17,232 bases of DNA, from the NCBI GenBank assembly GCA_934630985.1, contig CAKTXO010000024.1, positions 1-17,232 on the forward strand, given 5' to 3'. Origin of the DNA: an uncultured Oscillospiraceae bacterium (GTDB taxonomy: Bacteria; Bacillota; Clostridia; Oscillospirales; Oscillospiraceae). Below, piece after piece: positions 7,031 to 14,371 of this stretch; the first letter of the stretch is position 1, and each line of letters opens with the position of its first letter. Below the pieces are notes generated by a model. It was not told the origin of the DNA. It did not search any database and was given only the letters and a program-made list of their open reading frames with translations. Both the position numbers and the translations under genes were made by a program.

Positions 7031-8266
7031 ATGGATATGACAATGCGTTCTCAAGCCGATCGAATCATTTCCGCCTCCATCCGGGCGGTTCAGCCAGACG
7101 ATGCCGTGGCTCGGGCTCTGAAGGGCGTGTGCTTCCCCGGCCGGGTGGTGCTGGTTGCCGCGGGCAAGGCCGCCTGGCAGATGGCCAAGGCCGCCCGGGA
7201 CTGCCTGGGCGACCGGATTGACGGCGGCGTGGTGGTCACCAAATACGGCCATGTCATGGGTTCGCTGGGCAATTTTGACTGCCGGGAGGCCGGGCACCCG
7301 GTGCCCGATGCCAACTCCTTCGCCGGAACCCAGGCCGCCCTGGACTTGGTCTCCGGCCTGACGGAAAAGGACACGGTGCTGTTCCTGCTGTCCGGCGGCG
7401 GCAGTGCCCTGTTTGAAAAGCCCCTGGTGCACCCGGAGGTTTTGCAGGACATTACGGGTCAGCTGCTGGCCTGCGGCGCGGACATTGTGGAGATCAACAC
7501 CATCCGCAAGCGGCTGTCCGCCGTCAAGGGTGGCCGGTTCGCCCTGGCCTGTGCTCCTGCCAAGGTTTTCTCCATCGTCCTTTCCGACATTCTGGGAGAC
7601 CCCCTGGACATGATCGCCTCCGGCCCTGCCGTGCCGGATACCAGCACCTGCGCCCAGGCTCTGGAAATCGCCCGGAAGTACGATCTCAAGCTGTCCGAGG
7701 AAGCTCTCCGGTGTCTGCATCAGGAGACCCCCAAGGAGCTGCACAATGTGACCACCCAGATCACCGGCTCCGTCCGGGAGCTGTGCGCCGCAGCCGCCAA
7801 GGAATGTGAAAAAATGGGCTACACCCCCGTTCTTCTCACCGATCAGCTGTGCTGCCAGGCCAAGGAGGCAGGCAGCTTCCTTGGAACCATTGCCCGCACC
7901 CATGCGGGTCAGGGTAAGCGCCTGGCATTTCTTGCCGGCGGCGAGACGGTGGTGCAGCTTACCGGCCACGGCAAGGGTGGCCGGAATCAGGAGCTGGCTC
8001 TGGCAGCCGCCCCGGCCATGGACGGCCTTGCCAATGTGTGCGTCTTCAGCGTAGGCAGTGACGGAACCGACGGCCCCACGGATGCCGCCGGGGGCTATGC
8101 CGACGGCCAGACCAACGAGGAACTGAAAGCGGCCGGCCTCTCTGTTTTTGACGTTCTGAAGGGAAACGATGCCTACCACGCTCTTCAGAAAACCGGCGGT
8201 CTTATCATCACCGGCCCCACCGGCACCAATGTCAACGACGTAGCCCTTGTCCTTGTAAACGGTTAA
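7031..8266 (+). CDS. Glycerate 2-kinase, MOFRL (DUF4147) family
   Basis: A 411-residue kinase predicted to phosphorylate D-glycerate with ATP to 2-phosphoglycerate in the cytosol. The N-terminal DUF4147 domain covers about 7-235, with AAGKAAWQMA at 43-52, SGGGSALFEKP at 121-131, NTIRKRLSAVKGGR at 156-169 and SDILGDPLDMIASGP at 185-199. The C-terminal MOFRL domain follows (about 297-404), with GGETVVQL then GKGGRNQELAL at 314-324, GSDGTDGPTDAAGG at 342-355 and GPTGTNVNDVAL at 395-406. All hallmark motifs are intact and the length is normal for the family. GAGG lies 8 nt before the ATG. This is the GckA/TtuD type of kinase, not the GarK/GlxK type, which has a different fold. It is the catabolic enzyme of the regulator-permease-kinase module and may share a transcript with the permease through an attenuating hairpin. 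Confidence 0.93.
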   Translation: MDMTMRSQADRIISASIRAVQPDDAVARALKGVCFPGRVVLVAAGKAAWQMAKAARDCLGDRIDGGVVVTKYGHVMGSLGNFDCREAGHPVPDANSFAGTQAALDLVSGLTEKDTVLFLLSGGGSALFEKPLVHPEVLQDITGQLLACGADIVEINTIRKRLSAVKGGRFALACAPAKVFSIVLSDILGDPLDMIASGPAVPDTSTCAQALEIARKYDLKLSEEALRCLHQETPKELHNVTTQITGSVRELCAAAAKECEKMGYTPVLLTDQLCCQAKEAGSFLGTIARTHAGQGKRLAFLAGGETVVQLTGHGKGGRNQELALAAAPAMDGLANVCVFSVGSDGTDGPTDAAGGYADGQTNEELKAAGLSVFDVLKGNDAYHALQKTGGLIITGPTGTNVNDVALVLVNG

Positions 8267-8286
8267 ATCCCCCATACGAAAAACAG

Positions 8287-8328
8287 TCCGGCATCCGCGT
8301 CAAATGGCGTGGATGCCGGATTATTTCC
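8287..8328 (+). terminator. Terminator after the glycerate kinase
   Basis: TCCGGCATCCGCGTC (8287-8301), loop AAAT, GGCGTGGATGCCGGA (8306-8320), with wobble pairs near the loop, followed by TTATTTCC. It ends the sugar-acid module. Confidence 0.75.
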
Positions 8329-8338
8329 GGCCTTTCAA

Positions 8339-8368
8339 TTGACAAAAGGCCGGGTTTTATGGTATTTT
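8339..8368 (+). promoter_or_regulatory. Promoter of the hybrid histidine kinase gene
   Basis: TTGACA (8339-8344), 18-bp spacer, TATTTT (8363-8368) preceded by TGG as an extended -10. A transcript starting here begins before the GTG at 8408, which supports that start codon over an upstream one at 8309. Confidence 0.7.
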
Positions 8369-8407
8369 ATTCCTAGGGATAAGAATCGGGAAAGGGGGGG
8401 AATTTCT

Positions 8408-10963
8408 GTGAGTAAAGCAATGCTTCCGGAAGATTCCGGCGCGGATATGGCTCGCAGCGCGATTCTGCGCACGGTGGTGCTTATCTTTCTTCTGCTTCTG
8501 ATTCTGGAGGCCTTCCTTCAATACGCCCATAACCGGGATGTCTCTTACGAAGCCACCGACGTTCTGGTGACCAACATCCAGGAAATCCTGATAAAAAACG
8601 AGGAAAGCATCGCCACCCTTTCCGACACTCTGAAAGAAGAGTACAGGAACCGGGTTCAGTCTACCGCCTACGCCCTGTATCTGGCGGGCAAGTCTTTTTC
8701 CGTGGCGGACTTTCAGGCCATGGCTCAGGCCATGTTCTTTGACGAGATTCATATTTTCGACCGGGCAGGCCAGATCGTCAACGGCAACCTGCCCAAGTAC
8801 TGGGGCATGACGCTGGATTCCGGCGAACAGATGGCCTTCTTCAAACCCATTCTCCAGGACTATGACCTGGTGCTGTGCCAGGATGTGACCCCCAATACCG
8901 CCGAAGGCAAGGCCATGATGTACGCCATGTGCTGGCTGCCTGACCATCTTCACCTGGTGCAGATCGGCATTACCCCCCAGCGTCTGCTGGCAGAAATCGA
9001 AAGAAACAGCTCCGCAGGGCTTGCCGCGCAGATCCCCATTGCGGATGAGGGCGTTTTCTTCGCCGTAGCGGACTGCGAAACCCAGGCTTTGATTTCCACC
9101 TCGGATACCGGCCTCATTGTCCCGGAGGAATCCCTTTTTCAGACACTTTTCGGCCCTCTGGCTGATTCCGGATCTACGCAATACCGGTGTACTCTGGCAG
9201 GGTCGGCCTACTACGTCAGCGGCAGTCGGTTCCAGAATCGGTATATTGTCGCCGCCCAGAGCATCCGGGCTGCCAACCAGGGACTGGGCACCTCTACTCT
9301 GATTCTCAGTGTGGCTCTGCTGTTCGGTCTGTGCTTTATCAACCTGGTGCAGCATCGCTTTGCCCGCATGGAGGCTCAGCAGCGGGTTCTGCTTCAGGCA
9401 TCCAACGAAGCCCTGGTGGAAAACAACGACATCATCGCCTGCGCCAACATAGGCATCTGGCACATCATTCTTCTGGAGAACCGGAAGCCCCGGATGAAGG
9501 CCAATCCCAAAATGCGGGAGCTGATGGCTCTGCCCGAGGATATGACCGACGAAGAGGATATCTACCGCTTCTGGTATGATCGGATCGCCCCCGAGGCACT
9601 GGCCTCCGTGGAAGCCTCCACCAGCCAGATGATGGCCGGAGAGCAGTCCGAAAACACCTATCGCTGGGTGCATCCGGTGCTGGGGGCTCAGTATGTCCGC
9701 TGCGGCGGCACCGCCCTGAAGGTGCAGACCGGCTATATCCTCCGGGGCTACCACTACAACGTCAACGAAGCCATTTTGCGGGAGCGGGAACATGAGCGGA
9801 AGATGACCCAGGCTCTCCATGATGCCGAGCAGGCCAGCATTGCCAAAACCACCTTCCTGAATCATATGTCCCATGACATCCGCACCCCCATGAACGCCAT
9901 CATCGGCTATACCAACATCGCCAAAAAGCAAAACGAAAGCCCTGCCGTAGCCGCCTGTCTGGAAAAAATCGGCACCAGTTCCGACCATCTGCTGAGCCTT
10001 ATCAACGACGTGCTGGACATCAGCCGGATCGAAAGCGGCAAGACCAAGTTCCTGCCTGCGCCGGTGGATCTGCGCCGGGTCATCGGAGACATTCTGTCCA
10101 TTGCCCGGGGCAGTCTGGAAGGGCGGGAACTGACGCTCCAGGAGGACTGGCAGATTCCCCAGCCCTACGTCTGCACCGATGCCCTGCGAATCCGGGAGAT
10201 CATTCTCAATTTGCTGAGCAATGCCATTAAGTTCACCCCGGATGGGGGCACCATTACCTTCCGGCTGCGCATGAATCCCCAGGCGGACGGCAGCTTCCTG
10301 ACCCAGATTACCGTCAGCGACACAGGAATCGGCATGAGCGAGGACTTCCAGGCTCACATTTTCGAGGAATTCTCCCAGGAAAACGAAGGTGCCCGAACTC
10401 AGTACAAGGGCACCGGCCTGGGAATGCCCATTGTCAAACGGTATCTGGAGCTGATGGGCGGCACCATCCGGGTGCAAAGCCACAAGGGGCAGGGCACCAC
10501 CTTCTTCGTTTCCGTTCCCATGGCGCAAGCCCAGCCCGATAATCTGCCCCAAACCGCCTCCGGGCGTTCTGCCGTGACTCTGTCCGGCAAGCGGGTGCTG
10601 CTGGCTGAGGACAACGAGCTCAACGCGGAAATCGCCCGGTATCTGCTGGAAGAGCTGGGCATGAAAGTTACCCATGTGCCCGACGGCGCCCAGGCGGTGA
10701 AAGCCTTCCTGTCCCGCCCTGAGGATTTCGATCTGATTCTGATGGACATTATGATGCCGGTCATGAACGGCTACGAGGCCACCCAGGCCATCCGCCGCCA
10801 GGGCGGTGCCCTGGGGCGAGCCATTCCCATTCTGGCCGTCACCGCCAACAGCTTTGCCGAGGACATCCAATCCAGCCTGGCGGCAGGGATGAACGGTCAC
10901 ATTTCCAAGCCCATTCAGCCGAAAACGCTGGAAGAGGCCTTAACTGCCTGCCTGGGCGGTTAA
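8408..10963 (+). CDS. Membrane hybrid sensor histidine kinase with C-terminal receiver domain
   Basis: An 851-residue kinase. GTG 8408 is chosen because AAAGGGGGGG lies 7 nt upstream and the promoter at 8339 precedes it; the open frame reaches 8309 but that part overlaps the previous terminator. Membrane segments at about 17-39 and 295-314 enclose a roughly 250-residue extracytoplasmic sensor domain of unknown ligand. A PAS-like region follows (about 335-455), then HisKA with HMSHDIRTPMN and phospho-accepting His489. The HATPase has its N box at 601-610, G1 VSDTGIGM (D638), F box FEEFSQ and G2 GTGLGMPIVK (668-677). The receiver (728-848) has D735, phospho-acceptor D780, T812 and K834, all intact. 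There is no HPt domain and no response regulator gene nearby, so the output is elsewhere. It is separated from the sugar-acid module by a terminator, so a link to glycerate is unproven. Confidence 0.92.
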   Translation: MSKAMLPEDSGADMARSAILRTVVLIFLLLLILEAFLQYAHNRDVSYEATDVLVTNIQEILIKNEESIATLSDTLKEEYRNRVQSTAYALYLAGKSFSVADFQAMAQAMFFDEIHIFDRAGQIVNGNLPKYWGMTLDSGEQMAFFKPILQDYDLVLCQDVTPNTAEGKAMMYAMCWLPDHLHLVQIGITPQRLLAEIERNSSAGLAAQIPIADEGVFFAVADCETQALISTSDTGLIVPEESLFQTLFGPLADSGSTQYRCTLAGSAYYVSGSRFQNRYIVAAQSIRAANQGLGTSTLILSVALLFGLCFINLVQHRFARMEAQQRVLLQASNEALVENNDIIACANIGIWHIILLENRKPRMKANPKMRELMALPEDMTDEEDIYRFWYDRIAPEALASVEASTSQMMAGEQSENTYRWVHPVLGAQYVRCGGTALKVQTGYILRGYHYNVNEAILREREHERKMTQALHDAEQASIAKTTFLNHMSHDIRTPMNAIIGYTNIAKKQNESPAVAACLEKIGTSSDHLLSLINDVLDISRIESGKTKFLPAPVDLRRVIGDILSIARGSLEGRELTLQEDWQIPQPYVCTDALRIREIILNLLSNAIKFTPDGGTITFRLRMNPQADGSFLTQITVSDTGIGMSEDFQAHIFEEFSQENEGARTQYKGTGLGMPIVKRYLELMGGTIRVQSHKGQGTTFFVSVPMAQAQPDNLPQTASGRSAVTLSGKRVLLAEDNELNAEIARYLLEELGMKVTHVPDGAQAVKAFLSRPEDFDLILMDIMMPVMNGYEATQAIRRQGGALGRAIPILAVTANSFAEDIQSSLAAGMNGHISKPIQPKTLEEALTACLGG

Positions 10964-11042
10964 AACGCCCGACGAACCTTCAAAAGGCCACCTCATTGTC
11001 AACCATATTACGGCAATGGTTCCTTTGACTTCCGAAACACGC

Positions 11043-11087
11043 CGAACCGGGCGGACGCATTTGCGTCCGCCCGGTTCGTATTATTCC
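11043..11087 (+). terminator. Strong terminator between convergent genes
   Basis: A perfect 16-bp stem, CGAACCGGGCGGACGC (11043-11058) with GCGTCCGCCCGGTTCG (11063-11078) and loop ATTT, followed by TATTATTCC. It lies between the histidine kinase and the convergent hydrolase gene. The downstream T-rich side favours rightward termination; the left side is not T-rich on the minus strand. Confidence 0.8.
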
Positions 11088-11095
11088 TATTATCG

Positions 11096-11890
11096 TTACA
11101 GTTCCATGGTTTCCATATCCTCAGGCACGAAGATCTTTCCGGTGTAGGACAGCCCGGCCTCCTGGGTCATGAGCTCCCGCCGGTCGGAGCCGTAATCCTC
11201 GGTGTGATAGATCACCAGGTTTTCCGCCCCCATCCGCTGAGCCAGCTCTCCCACGTCCTTGGCCGTCACATGGCTGCGCTCATAGGGCTTATAAATTTCC
11301 CGGTCGGCATACAGGCAGTAGGCCTCGCTGAACAGCCACTTGGCTCCCTTAGCATATTGTTCGCTGGTTTCCTTCAGCGGCTCGTCTCCGGGGAAGCACA
11401 GACGGCCGTCCGGCAGGTCGGTGCAGAAGCCGAACTGCTTCATTTTCTTGGAACCGATGTCGAAGCAGTGAAGCCGGAAACCCGCCAGGTCGATTTCCTC
11501 CCCGTTGGAAACCTCCCGGAAGAAAATTCGGCTGTCGAAGAGCTTGGTAAACTTTTTGCCCAGGGTCATTTCGCAGATGTCGCGCACATGCCCCAGAGTC
11601 TCCTTGCAGGCTGCCACGGAGAAATTGCCCTCGTAGCCCTGCTCGGTCATGGCGGTGCCCACCGCCCGGATGACCCAAGGCGTGCCCAGAATGTGGTCTG
11701 TGTGACTGTGGGAGACAAACATGCCACCGATGTCCGTGATTTTGACACCCAGCTTGTCCAGCCGAACCAGAATTTCATTGCCGCCGCCGGCGTCCACCAG
11801 CAGCTTCTTGTCCCCCTCTTCCATCAGGAAACAGGTATTGTATCGCTTGAGCACCATGGCGCAGCCGGTGCCGAGAAAAGTAACCTTCAT
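11096..11890 (-). CDS. MBL-fold metallo-hydrolase (RNase Z-like subgroup)
   Basis: A 264-residue protein starting at ATG 11890, with AAGGAG 8 nt upstream; the frame extends to 11995 but the extra part is repeat and promoter. It begins KVTFLGTGCAM, as in RNase Z-like members of the metallo-beta-lactamase fold. The metal-binding motif SHSHTDH lies at 60-66 (HxHxDH at 61-66), with GDE at 168-170 (D169) and further candidate ligands at H207 (RSHVTAKD) and H229 (VIYHTED). It is predicted to be a cytosolic, two-metal hydrolase. The substrate is unknown. Length is close to single-domain family members, but the exosite arm of true tRNA 3' endonuclease is not evident, so I call only the superfamily. 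Its promoter lies within a perfect inverted repeat, suggesting tight repression. It is monocistronic. Confidence 0.88.
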   Translation of the reverse strand: MKVTFLGTGCAMVLKRYNTCFLMEEGDKKLLVDAGGGNEILVRLDKLGVKITDIGGMFVSHSHTDHILGTPWVIRAVGTAMTEQGYEGNFSVAACKETLGHVRDICEMTLGKKFTKLFDSRIFFREVSNGEEIDLAGFRLHCFDIGSKKMKQFGFCTDLPDGRLCFPGDEPLKETSEQYAKGAKWLFSEAYCLYADREIYKPYERSHVTAKDVGELAQRMGAENLVIYHTEDYGSDRRELMTQEAGLSYTGKIFVPEDMETMEL

Positions 11891-11906
11891 TGCAGTTTCT
11901 CCTTTT

Positions 11907-11947
11907 GCTTTTTTCGTATTATACACGAAAAAAGCCCTATTTTGCAA
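11907..11947 (-). promoter_or_regulatory. Promoter of the MBL-fold gene with -10 inside a perfect inverted repeat
   Basis: On the minus strand, TTGCAA (11942-11947), 18-bp spacer, TATAAT (11918-11923). The arms GCTTTTTTCGT (11907-11917) and ACGAAAAAAGC (11925-11935) form a perfect 11-bp inverted repeat centred on the -10 box. A dimeric repressor bound here would block the polymerase. Confidence 0.75.
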
Positions 11948-11964
11948 TCTCCTAGATAGAAGAA

Positions 11965-12084
11965 TGTCATTGCGAACCCGTGGCCGACGTGACAATCCGT
12001 TTTCCTTTTCTTAGGGAAACTCGGAATAGCAAGAGGGAGACGGATTGCCACACCAGTGACGTCGGTCACTGGTTCGCAATGACA
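11965..12084. mobile_element. MITE-like inverted-repeat element, copy 3 (120 bp)
   Basis: The left end is TGTCATTGCGAACCCGTGG..., the right end ...CCACACCAGTGAC through CGCAATGACA. The left arm is more diverged than the right. It lies between the lipoprotein stop at 12139 and the hydrolase promoter, ending only 17 bp from the -35 box. It shares its ends with the copies at 213-580 and 1521-1653. Confidence 0.7.
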
Positions 12085-12138
12085 TGCGATTTTCAAGCCG
12101 TTCCGTTCTGTTTCCGCCTGTTTGGGTGTATTCGCCCC

Positions 12139-12879
12139 TTAGTTCTGAAAGCACTCCCAGGATTGCCGGAGCAAGTCTTCGCTCAGCTCCTCGGAATGCA
12201 GGCAGGTCAGCCAGCCGAAGGCGGCGTTTTTCCGGGGGATCCCGGCAAAGTGCCGCTCCCCGGCGGTGTCGTAATCGTCCTGGGAAATGGTTTGGCCGTC
12301 GGCGTCCTGACAGGTGACGGTTGCCTTGCCGTCCTCTTCATAGTCCGTCTGCATGGTAGCGAGGGTCAGCGCTCGCAGCTTCCCGTCTTTCAGAAACACC
12401 GCCAGCTTCCGCTCATAATAGTGGGCGTAGCCGTCCTTGTTCATGTCATCCTGGATGTAATAGGTGACGCTGCCGTCGGTGTAGCTGACCACCGCCTCCG
12501 CAGACGGATTCTCATCGGAAACATAGCCGGAACTCATGACCACGCCGGAGCCGTACTCCCCATCCTCCGTAATGGGGTTCAGGGACGTGCCGTCCTCGCC
12601 GACCTCCCAGGCTCGCAAAGTGGTGAAATTGCCGGTGCCGTGGTGGGTCTCGGAGGACAGAATTTCCAGTCGGCCGTTGCCGTCCAGATCGGTAACGGCG
12701 TAGCACCAGCCCTCCGTCTCCTCCAGAACCCGCCAAGTCTGTCGGGCATCCCAGATGGTTACCAGTTGATCCTCTATGGCCCGCTCGTCCGGTGCAGTGG
12801 TTTCCGTCGGTTTTGTCTGTCCGCAGCCGCACAAAAACACTGCCAGTAGCAGCGCACCGCAAATTTTCACAGTTTTCAT
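12139..12879 (-). CDS. Putative lipoprotein with aspartate-rich calcium-type loops
   Basis: A 246-residue protein starting at ATG 12879, with AGGAGG 7 nt upstream. It carries a lipoprotein signal with lipobox LCGC and the acylated cysteine at residue 19, then a Thr/Pro-rich linker. The mature part has TDLDGNGRLEI (63-73), an EF-hand or FG-GAP-like D-x-D-G-N-G loop, and a second similar loop, DDMNKDG, at about 143-149. Such loops often bind calcium, but calcium binding is inference and the domain is otherwise unrecognised. It should be tethered to the outer face of the membrane. It has a good promoter of its own and stands alone between the aldo/keto reductase and the MITE-like copy 3. Function unknown. 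Confidence 0.8.
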   Translation of the reverse strand: MKTVKICGALLLAVFLCGCGQTKPTETTAPDERAIEDQLVTIWDARQTWRVLEETEGWCYAVTDLDGNGRLEILSSETHHGTGNFTTLRAWEVGEDGTSLNPITEDGEYGSGVVMSSGYVSDENPSAEAVVSYTDGSVTYYIQDDMNKDGYAHYYERKLAVFLKDGKLRALTLATMQTDYEEDGKATVTCQDADGQTISQDDYDTAGERHFAGIPRKNAAFGWLTCLHSEELSEDLLRQSWECFQN

Positions 12880-12902
12880 GATTTTTCCTCCTGTCTGGGA
12901 AC

Positions 12903-12931
12903 AAGATACTCTCCCCAGGCAAGAAAGTCAA
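12903..12931 (-). promoter_or_regulatory. Promoter of the lipoprotein at 12139-12879
   Basis: On the minus strand, TTGACT (12926-12931), 17-bp spacer, TATCTT (12903-12908). A small inverted repeat, TTAAGG-AAA-CCTTAA (12937-12951), adjoins the -35 upstream and could be an operator or the remains of a 3' hairpin for the reductase gene. Confidence 0.75.
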
Positions 12932-13009
12932 TAGGGTTAAGGAAACCTTAATGACCCGGATAGCCTTGCAGCCGTCCACCATGGCGGTTCAGTGCCGCCA
13001 CTGTTTTCC

Positions 13010-14122
13010 TTACACCTTCTCGAATTCCTTGGCCACGTCCTCCAGAAGCTTCCGGATGGGCAGGTGCTGGGGGCAGATCTTCTCACACTTGCCGCATTTC
13101 ACGCAGTCAGAGGCTCTGCTGCCGGGGCGGGTGATTTCATTGTAATCATGATCCGCATTTTCGTCGTGATTCACCCGCTTGGCGTTCATGGTGGCAAAAA
13201 GATCGGGAATGGAAATCTGCTGGGGGCAGCCGTCGGTGCAGTACCGGCAGCCGGTGCAGGGAATCAGATCCTTGTTGTGGAAAATGGCCTGAACCTTCTC
13301 CACGGCAGCCTGCTCCTGCCCGTTCAAAGGCTGGAAATCCTTCATATAGGAAAGATTATCCTCCATCTGCGCCAGGTCGCTCATACCGGACAGCACCATC
13401 CGGATTCCCGGGAAGCCCGCGGCAAAGCGCACGGCGTAGCTGGCAAGGCTTCCGCCATGAAGTTCCTTCAGAATGGCCTCAGCCTCCTTCGGCAGGTTCA
13501 CCAGGCTGCCGCCCTTCACCGGCTCCATGACGATAATGGGCTTGCCGTGCTTCCGGCAGACCTCATAGCAGGCTCGGCTCTGAACCCCGGGGTCATTGTA
13601 GTCGGCGTAGTTGAACTGAATCTGCACGGCTTCCACCTGGGGGTACTCCGTCAGAATCTGATCCAGCATTTCCGGGCGGTCATGGAAGGAAAGACCCACA
13701 TGGCGCACCTTGCCCTCGGCCTTCAGGGCGAAGGCAGTCTCATAGGCGCGGCACTTTTTGTAATGGGGATAATTCTCCGCGCTCTGGGCGTGCATCAGGT
13801 AGAAGTCGAAATAATCCACCCCGCAGACCTCCAGCTGGCTTTCAAAGAAGGGTCGGATGTCCGCCTCGGTTTTGAAGAAATTCCAAGACAGCTTGTTTGT
13901 CAGAATGTACCGGTCACGGGGATACCGGCTGGTCAGGCAGGTCTTCAGCGCCGTCTCGCTTTTGCCCTGCAAATAGCCGTGGGCGGTGTCAAAATAGCGG
14001 AAGCCAGCGTCCAAAAAGGCATCCACCATCCGATTCATTTCGGCAATGTCCACCTCTTCGCCCTGCATAGGCAGACGCATACAGCCAAAGCCCAGCTTCT
14101 TATCGGTTTCAAAAATATCCAT
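13010..14122 (-). CDS. Aldo/keto reductase with C-terminal 2x[4Fe-4S] ferredoxin domain
   Basis: A 370-residue NAD(P)H-linked oxidoreductase of the aldo/keto reductase superfamily. The TIM-barrel part covers about 8-280, and the catalytic tetrad is complete: D45 and Y50 in FDTAHGY, K77 in LTNKL, and H111 in YLMHAQS. The C-terminus adds two cysteine motifs, CTGCRYCTDGCP (C289, C292, C295, C299) and CVKCGKCEKICP (C340, C343, C346, C350), which should each hold a 4Fe-4S cluster. This fusion is common in anaerobic Clostridia, where it may link the barrel to electron carriers; the substrate is unknown. ATG 14122 has AAAGGA 8 nt upstream. It has its own promoter, with an inverted repeat near the transcription start, and appears monocistronic. 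Confidence 0.92.
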   Translation of the reverse strand: MDIFETDKKLGFGCMRLPMQGEEVDIAEMNRMVDAFLDAGFRYFDTAHGYLQGKSETALKTCLTSRYPRDRYILTNKLSWNFFKTEADIRPFFESQLEVCGVDYFDFYLMHAQSAENYPHYKKCRAYETAFALKAEGKVRHVGLSFHDRPEMLDQILTEYPQVEAVQIQFNYADYNDPGVQSRACYEVCRKHGKPIIVMEPVKGGSLVNLPKEAEAILKELHGGSLASYAVRFAAGFPGIRMVLSGMSDLAQMEDNLSYMKDFQPLNGQEQAAVEKVQAIFHNKDLIPCTGCRYCTDGCPQQISIPDLFATMNAKRVNHDENADHDYNEITRPGSRASDCVKCGKCEKICPQHLPIRKLLEDVAKEFEKV

Positions 14123-14175
14123 AGCACAATTCCTTTCCGAGATAACATTGTTTGACCCCAGGGGGCTTCTCTATC

Positions 14176-14240
14176 GGTCAGCTATCCCCCGATTGCTGAC
14201 CTTCTGCCTAGAATATACCATATTCCCCCGGATTTCGCAA
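14176..14240 (-). promoter_or_regulatory. Promoter and candidate operator of the aldo/keto reductase
   Basis: On the minus strand, TTGCGA (14235-14240), 17-bp spacer, TATATT (14212-14217) with a TGG extended -10. Directly downstream, at about +4 to +30, GGTCAGC and GCTGACC (14176-14182 and 14195-14201) form an inverted repeat with a 12-nt centre. It could be a repressor site or a leader hairpin. Confidence 0.65.
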
Positions 14241-14371
14241 TCCCGGCCAGGTTTCATCTTTCTTGTTTTTGGCACACTTCCCCGTGCGGAAAACACCTGT
14301 CAAGCGGTCATTTCTCCGATGCGCCGCTGCCCCGCCCTGCCGCTGAACGGTCTTACATTTGCCGGTCTGGC

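Noticed and set aside
7025..8275. Open frame of 416 codons opposite the glycerate kinase
   Set aside because: Antisense shadow; the plus strand carries all MOFRL kinase motifs.
8357..10900. Open frame of 847 codons on the minus strand opposite the histidine kinase
   Set aside because: It mirrors the kinase gene, with His/Gly/Gln-rich shadow composition and no motif; the plus-strand protein has every expected kinase motif.
12060..12849. Plus-strand open frame of up to 289 codons over the second lipoprotein
   Set aside because: It starts in MITE-like copy 3 and is antisense to a gene with a clear signal peptide, ribosome binding site and promoter.
12976..13000. Terminator for the aldo/keto reductase (TGGCGG/CCGCCA hairpin)
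   Set aside because: The stem is only 6 bp and no T-tract follows on the minus strand, so it cannot be supported as a terminator.
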